Positions 61,801-64,000 of a DNA stretch of 64,000 nucleotides are shown here, in pieces. This stretch comes from Psococerastis gibbosa. Lineage: Eukaryota; Arthropoda; Insecta; Psocodea; Psocidae. Made by a program: the position numbers and the translations under genes. Where the stretch lies: NCBI GenBank assembly GCA_963971405.1, contig OZ020485.1:2418001-2482000 (forward strand). Direction: 5' to 3'. The notes below the pieces were generated by a model. It made no database searches, was not told the origin of the DNA, and saw only the letters and a program-made list of their open reading frames with translations. Position 1 is the stretch's first letter. The number at the start of each line of letters is the position of its first letter.

Positions 61801-63818
61801 ATAGTTAATGTTCTTGTCCAATTTGAAAATCTGCCTGTAAGACTTCAAGTTAAAATTTGGCTGCGATTCGTTTTTCCACTTGTTGTTCCACCGTTGAAGG
61901 TTCTACTTTTTATTTTTTATTTTTTATTTTACATGTTGGAAAATACAATCAGTAGGCTACAGTTCAAAAACTTAAGGTTTGTGTGTCCCAGCACACATTT
62001 CCATTTTTCCCCCGGAGTATTACTACTTACGGTCAGGTACATTTTAATGAAGGAATTTGTTTATTTAAACATATTTTATTCTATCAAACAAAAAACTGAA
62101 ACTGAAACCCTCTAAAATTAAGATACCCAAAAAAATGGAAATTACAATACTGTATGTATACCCGGACAATGTTCTTGCGTGTACCCAATTTCTTCAAACT
62201 CTATCGAGCGTAATCGAGTTACAGACCGACAAACATTGTGTCAAACTTTCCTGGGACCTTAAAACATATAAATCCGATGGAATCTCGAAATGGAAAATTT
62301 TCACCATCAGACTGCTTCCTTATCCAATGCTAACTTATGCATAGAAAAGCATCAAATATAAGATTATTTTGTTGCAAACAAACTTGAAAACCCATTTCGC
62401 TGTTTTAAAAAGTTTTCTACTTAGTACCTACTTCCTGTTCAGCTGAGGTGGAAGGAAGCATTATTACAAAATATATTTAACTTGTTATCCACTAATATAT
62501 AGTATAACATAAGAAGATATATCGGTATATATGAGTACATAGATATATCTATCTTCTTTCGCTATTTATATATTATAATAATATATTGTCTAAAAAAAAA
62601 GAATTGGGCAGCGGTTGTGAAGCCTTCTTGTCATGAAATTTTAGAAGTCCACTTACAGTGAGCCGTTCCTTCCATGAAAAAAGAAATTGTTGCTGGTTAT
62701 TTTATGATGGTTACAACTTATTCTGTAAAACATTTTCAGTTCGATTTTTCAAAATTCTCTTAAAGTTCAATTTTTATGGTATCATCGCGTTTATAATTGA
62801 CAAAACACCTCACTTGTAAAATGCCTTCGAGTTCTGACTTCAGTTTGGGTTTACACTTACCACCCACAGTCTATGAAAAAAAAACATTTCACAAAAATCC
62901 GCGCGACACCCAGTCGTGGACACACCGTTCACTTCCGACCAAATCGGGCCAAATCGTCTCTAAAAACTGGTATGAGTGAACTTGTACATGCTTTCCTATT
63001 TATCAATTAGGATATAAGAGATATAGTTCGTTGGTTTCCCACGTGACCACACTGTATGCAACACTTACCATAGTAACAGTCTCTATATCTCTTATAAATT
63101 TCGAGCAGTATGGAGCTATAGCAGAATATGATGACTGCCAAAGGTAGCCCGTACATCATCACCAGCCCGAAGTACTTGTACAGTAGGTCGTGCGTGGGGG
63201 ACTGGAAGAAGTTGAACGTCACGCACTGGGAGTAGTGCGTGAAGTTTGGGTGCTGCTCCACGTGGAATATCGCCATCTGAAACCGATAAAATTAATTGAA
63301 TATCTTGAGTTTTAAGAGAAATATTAATAAGGCACTTTAATTTAACTTTATATGCGGATAAGTGTTCTAAATGGAGAATGATGCAAACACAGAAGGCAGA
63401 ATGCTAAATTGTATTTAAAGTGTTTAAGGATAAATAATGAAGAAAACCATTTTAGGCGGCTGAGCAGAACCTTGGATGCGTTCCGAATAATCCTGATGAT
63501 CCTGACCAAGGCTGATAGACGAAGCGACGTGACCGTATTTTGTTAATGACGTTGAGAAGGCGCAATAGCGCTGGCGTCGCGAGCGCTCGACTGGCGCGAC
63601 GTTGTGGAGCAGTTCCAACTCCTATTAAGTATAATAAGGCTCTAGTAGGGCCGTAATTCGATTAAATCGGCTGGGAATAATTAAAATTGGAGTGTGAGAA
63701 TGTAAGTTGTACCTGTGGCGCACTGAAGATGAGTGAGGCAGACCATGCTGCGATGAGCATGTAGCGACCTCTTCTTCGAAGTTGCGCTAGACTGAGGGGC
63801 CGCATTACAGCGTAGTAC
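43658..63818 (-). CDS. Neuropeptide GPCR of the AKH/ACP/corazonin/GnRH receptor family, last seven exons
   Basis: Gene-level entry; exons in transcript order: 63713-63818, 63069-63276, 60381-60510, 50112-50244, 48369-48437, 44143-44325, 43658-43876. After one leading base these give 348 codons plus stop, all phases closing. TM4 to TM7 are complete; TM1-TM3 lie beyond the window edge. Landmarks: [12 protein letters not shown] after the expected DR, extracellular loop 2 with [22 protein letters not shown]6 [18 protein letters not shown]7 with [15 protein letters not shown] (NPxxY). The WYW and [10 protein letters not shown] segments are typical of AKH and ACP receptors. Which of the two, or corazonin/GnRH type, cannot be settled without a tree. 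The 10-kb intron 50245-60380 is full of repeats. Confidence 0.88.
44143..44325 (-). CDS. Peptide GPCR, distal tail exon
   Basis: GC-rich island in AT-rich sequence. Using the acceptor GGCAG at 44326 it is phase 0 to 0: [20 protein letters not shown], a Glu-rich stretch, [17 protein letters not shown], donor GTAACT at 44142. An upstream acceptor (exon from 44338) would add FQWQ but breaks the phase from 48369. The SFSS cluster may be a phosphorylation/arrestin site. Confidence 0.6.
44680..44790. repeat. Unclassified repeat, second copy near 45860-45910
   Basis: AAGTGGACGGAGATTATTTT followed by CCGCACCGCGGCGCTTGCAG resembles AAGTGGACGGAGAAAAAATT followed by CCGCTGCGCGGCGTGGCGCT at 45860. Two copies about 1.2 kb apart; nothing else recognised between 44350 and 46060. 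Confidence 0.45.
46068..46990 (+). repeat. Two-module repeat, forward copy (partner of 56797-57732)
   Basis: Two related modules: about 46080-46380 and 46651-46900, each with AGATGTAGAAGG(C/T)CTATCT, AATTTAAATTATACCC, CTATTCTTCCTCTTTCAGGC, a GTGCGC segment, TTTCGGCC(A/G)CG and a TTCAAACTACTT segment. It ends in TAAACTATCGTCCGTAAACC and CCAAGTTACAGACAACC. Non-coding. Confidence 0.75.
47158..48018 (-). repeat. Family A non-coding repeat, full-length copy
   Basis: Starts at the plus-strand side with AAAGAACCGGTCCGAGTTTA and ends in TACGTATAAATTGGAAAGC. Includes a run of 17 G (C on the minus strand), a GCAATG block, and the CGATGTTGATGAAATT-type segment. 13-bp inverted subterminal boxes (GCTTTCCAATTTA). 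No coding frame. Confidence 0.78.
48369..48437 (-). CDS. Peptide GPCR, proximal tail exon (may read through to 48237)
   Basis: Acceptor CTCTGTTGCAG, phase 0. Encodes [20 protein letters not shown] then DAR, with a consensus GTGAGT donor at 48368. Without splicing, the frame stays open for 44 more codons to a TGA at 48237-48239 ([19 protein letters not shown] and [10 protein letters not shown]). Either use gives a sensible tail, so two isoforms are possible. Confidence 0.7.
48545..48618 (-). pseudogene. Partial tandem duplicate of the GPCR tail exon with its acceptor
   Basis: On the minus strand TTCTCTGTTGCAG is followed by ACTGCGGCAGTGGCAGTGAG and AAGCCGCCCCTGTCCGT, matching the start of exon 48437. 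A 4-base insertion (GCGT) then shifts the frame. It is about 180 bp upstream in the transcript of the intact exon. Probably a decayed duplicate, possibly a cryptic exon. Confidence 0.65.
48876..49200 (+). mobile_element. Mariner-type transposase fragment
   Basis: Plus-strand frame contains [17 protein letters not shown], then [20 protein letters not shown], the second and third acidic region of mariner transposases (DNAPVH and the HPPYSPDLAPSD box). After a stop at about 49090, [12 protein letters not shown] and VNQVYRTT follow. Only the C-terminal third remains. It lies antisense in a receptor intron. Confidence 0.8.
49212..49281 (+). repeat. Short repeat also found inside the family A copy at 26754
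   Basis: AACTCGACACAAGTACCTAT, then TTACTTAATGAGGCGATTGG and TTAATCGGATACA. About 70 bp, shared with 26754-26822 with few changes. Origin unknown. Confidence 0.6.
49455..49790 (-). mobile_element. Gypsy-type retrotransposon fragment (end of RT)
   Basis: Minus-strand frame reads [40 protein letters not shown] and SFPGIITFY, the connection segment that follows RT in Gypsy-type pol. The usual LGxxNYYR end is altered, and the rest is gone. Confidence 0.8.
50112..50244 (-). CDS. Peptide GPCR, TM7 exon
   Basis: Acceptor AATTTTAG, donor GTATGT at 50111, phase 2 to 0. Encodes [20 protein letters not shown] and [20 protein letters not shown], then TTPQ. Confidence 0.92.
50705..51050 (-). repeat. hAT-like G-rich repeat, minus copy
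   Basis: On the minus strand: TTGGCGTTAATTCCCAAAAT, CTGGGGGGGCTTTAGGACCC, then AAATGGGCCCAAATTAGTGA and CTCCCAGAAGAAAAATTTTG. Related sequence runs on the plus strand at 54090-54450 and 53490-53540, and at 18009. Confidence 0.6.
51541..52055. mobile_element. Palindromic element with perfect 131-bp inverted arms
   Basis: 51541-51671 and 51925-52055 are exact inverse copies by eye, with a 253-bp centre. It begins TAAACAAAAAATAAC. TCGAATTCCGA (11 bp) occurs just left of the left arm (51530-51540) and at 52098-52108, 42 bases beyond the right arm; this may be a target-site duplication of a slightly longer element (51541-52097). Perfect arms mean a very recent origin. The centre is G-rich with no open frame. 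Confidence 0.8.
52305..53013. mobile_element. Non-autonomous hAT element (709 bp) with perfect 8-bp TSD
   Basis: Starts CAGTGGCGTAAATAAC and ends GTTATTTACGCCAGTG (one terminal mismatch). The 8-mer GTGAGTAG flanks both ends (52297-52304 and 53014-53021). Interior has several long G or C runs and GTGCGCAGGGGTTCTCCCCC. No transposase remains. Confidence 0.88.
53490..53830 (+). repeat. hAT-like repeat shared with 18009-18900
   Basis: Shares TTGGCGTAAATTCCCAAAAT, a GACTTT(A/T)ATTATTA segment, an AATGTGTAT(A/G)A-ATACATTA segment and a final CCAAATTGCTGAACC with 18009-18260 and 18800-18890. So the same element, internally different, sits in a DOMON/SEA intron and in the receptor intron. Confidence 0.65.
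54090..54450 (+). repeat. Tandem G-rich modules of hAT-like repeat, plus copy
   Basis: Three similar modules, each with a GGGGGTCTCCC or GGGGTTTCCCCCGGAGAAA stretch and a GGGCCCAAATTAGT(G/A)A segment. The inverse arrangement is at 50705-51050. Confidence 0.6.
55440..55690 (-). repeat. tRNA-derived SINE, near full length
   Basis: On the minus strand: a tRNA-like head with ATGTAGAGTAGTGGCAC and the B box TTGGTTCGAGTCCC, then the body GCAGGCGGTCCCGGGCCTTC and TAACTCCGTTAGGTTGGCTT, then a TTTA-repeat tail. Copies of the body occur at 21355-21475 and, with the tail, at 4645-4720. Confidence 0.75.
55757..55830. repeat. Small foldback element nested in family A
   Basis: CAGCCTGATCATGGCGATTA and its inverse (TCGCCATGATCAGGCTG) flank a short centre with TATTTATTTAATCCCC. 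It interrupts the family A text between CTTTCCAACTTC and AGGTATGTTT. Related but diverged sequences lie at 44448-44520 and 48050-48125. Confidence 0.65.
56270..56400. repeat. GAAT microsatellite with LINE-tail-like flank
   Basis: A GAAT repeat at about 56288-56330 is followed by AGTTTATTTCCAACCTTACA and a run of A. The GAAT/CATT tail is like that of the LINE at 37727-37745, so this may be a short dead-on-arrival LINE 3' end. Confidence 0.45.
56797..57732 (-). repeat. Two-module repeat, inverted copy
   Basis: Same modules as 46068-46990 in reverse order and orientation, about 10 kb away. Near the end is GGTTGTCTGTAAGTCGGTTG and ACAGACGATAGTTTAAC. Both copies flank much of the big receptor intron's repeat cluster. 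Confidence 0.75.
57945..58832 (+). repeat. Family A non-coding repeat, full-length copy
   Basis: Starts GCTTTCCAATCTATACGTAG, followed by GGTTTTTACGAAATGTCTGT and a (GTCT)n/(TATG)n microsatellite. Then GGGGTCGCTTGCCCC, TTTCCATTGATGATTTC and finally GAAAAGCATGTTCGAG with ACTCGGACCGGTTCTTT. Best representative of the family. Confidence 0.8.
59230..59415 (+). repeat. Degraded Penelope-like end with hammerhead-like remnant
   Basis: ACGGCCGGAGCAGCAGAATC is followed at 59331 by CCACTGAACATGTTGACGAA and ACGTTTGGAAG, resembling the motif at 19729-19833 with part of helix II deleted. Ends GACCACGGCTTTTCATCCC. Confidence 0.4.
59557..60285 (+). repeat. Family A non-coding repeat, full-length copy
   Basis: Starts GCTTTCCAATTTAATCGTAG and ends GGAAAGCATGTTCGAGTAAA then CTCGGACCGGTTCTT. 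It lacks the CCTCCAATGACGTC block of other copies. Lies 95 bases from receptor exon 60381, close to its 5' splice site. Confidence 0.8.
60381..60510 (-). CDS. Peptide GPCR, TM6 exon
   Basis: Acceptor TTGCGCAG, donor GTATGT at 60380, phase 1 to 2. Encodes [20 protein letters not shown], then [24 protein letters not shown] is the TM6 motif of family A receptors. Confidence 0.92.
60511..63068 (-). other. Receptor intron between TM5 and TM6 exons
   Basis: No coding frame seen. A possible hAT left end with a G run (CAGTGCCGTAGTGAGGGG) begins at 60702; its other end was not found. A diverged family A remnant in minus orientation is at about 62205-62345, and another piece (TACATGCTTTCCTATTTATC) lies near 62985. 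Confidence 0.5.
63069..63276 (-). CDS. Peptide GPCR, ECL2 and TM5 exon
   Basis: Acceptor GGTTTCAG, donor GTAAGT at 63068, phase 0 to 1. The initial ATG is internal. ECL2 has the conserved Cys (SQCVTFNFF) and a possible glycosylation site (NFT). TM5 reads [20 protein letters not shown]. Confidence 0.92.
63713..63818 (-). CDS. Peptide GPCR, TM4 exon
   Basis: Acceptor ATGTTGCAG, donor GTACAA at 63712, leading base then phase 0. Encodes [20 protein letters not shown] and [15 protein letters not shown]. This is the end of intracellular loop 2 and TM4. Confidence 0.9.
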
Positions 63819-64000
63819 CTGCAACATTTTTATCTGCCTCTTTATAAACAATTATAATCATATACAAACCGAGTTTCAGATGCAAAGCATACCTACAGAC
63901 TATAGTTACTGTTACCACGCAGGGCTAAGTCTACGGGGCGTACCCCATCTACATACTATAATGATACTTCAAACGACAGATCATTTTGCGATTTTTCTCA
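63819..64000 (-). other. Receptor intron upstream of the TM4 exon, cut by window edge
   Basis: AT-rich, no coding sequence seen. The receptor's TM1-TM3 exons must lie further right. Confidence 0.5.

Noticed and set aside
1-64000. CRISPR arrays, operons, bacterial promoters
   Set aside because: Eukaryotic sequence; the tandem repeats are coding minisatellite, microsatellites or transposon modules.

Overview
The window is animal nuclear DNA: AT-rich, with long introns, GC-rich exons bounded by GT-AG splice sites, and many decayed transposable elements. The gene content (an AKH/ACP/corazonin/GnRH-type peptide receptor, a nahoda-like DOMON protein, OSBP, an LRRC49 homologue) points to an arthropod, probably a pancrustacean. 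Species cannot be read from the sequence. All intron-exon models below were assembled by hand from splice signals, reading phase and protein sense; the phases close exactly in all three spliced genes.

Layout. (1) 397-23308, plus strand: 15 exons of a large single-pass membrane protein. Its first exon lies to the left of the window. The order is an N-terminal ectodomain, a Cys-rich EGF-like region, a DOMON domain interrupted by a long Glu-Pro-Lys-Ser repeat, a second DOMON, a SEA-like domain, one transmembrane helix and a cytoplasmic tail (1211 residues visible). Its introns hold two LINE fragments, hAT-type miniature elements, a hammerhead-ribozyme-like motif and a 160-bp duplicated unit. (2) 23309-28118: intergenic, with repeats. 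(3) 28119-30341, minus: a single-exon oxysterol-binding protein (740 aa). (4) 30841-31815: a foldback element between divergent genes. (5) 33015-36490, plus: the LRRC49 homologue in two visible exons (775 residues); its first exon was not found. (6) 37727-41640, minus: a decayed LINE with SGNH-esterase, endonuclease and reverse transcriptase regions. (7) 43658-63818, minus: the last seven exons of the receptor, from TM4 to the C-terminal tail. The first coding half lies beyond 64000. Its introns are filled with a recurring non-coding repeat (family A), hAT, mariner, Gypsy and SINE remnants.

The genes do not form a functional unit; this is ordinary metazoan gene order. The points most worth a second look are the split DOMON domain, the GPCR tail with a possible alternative end, the hammerhead-like motifs, the SGNH-bearing LINE and several young or nested transposons with clean target-site duplications.
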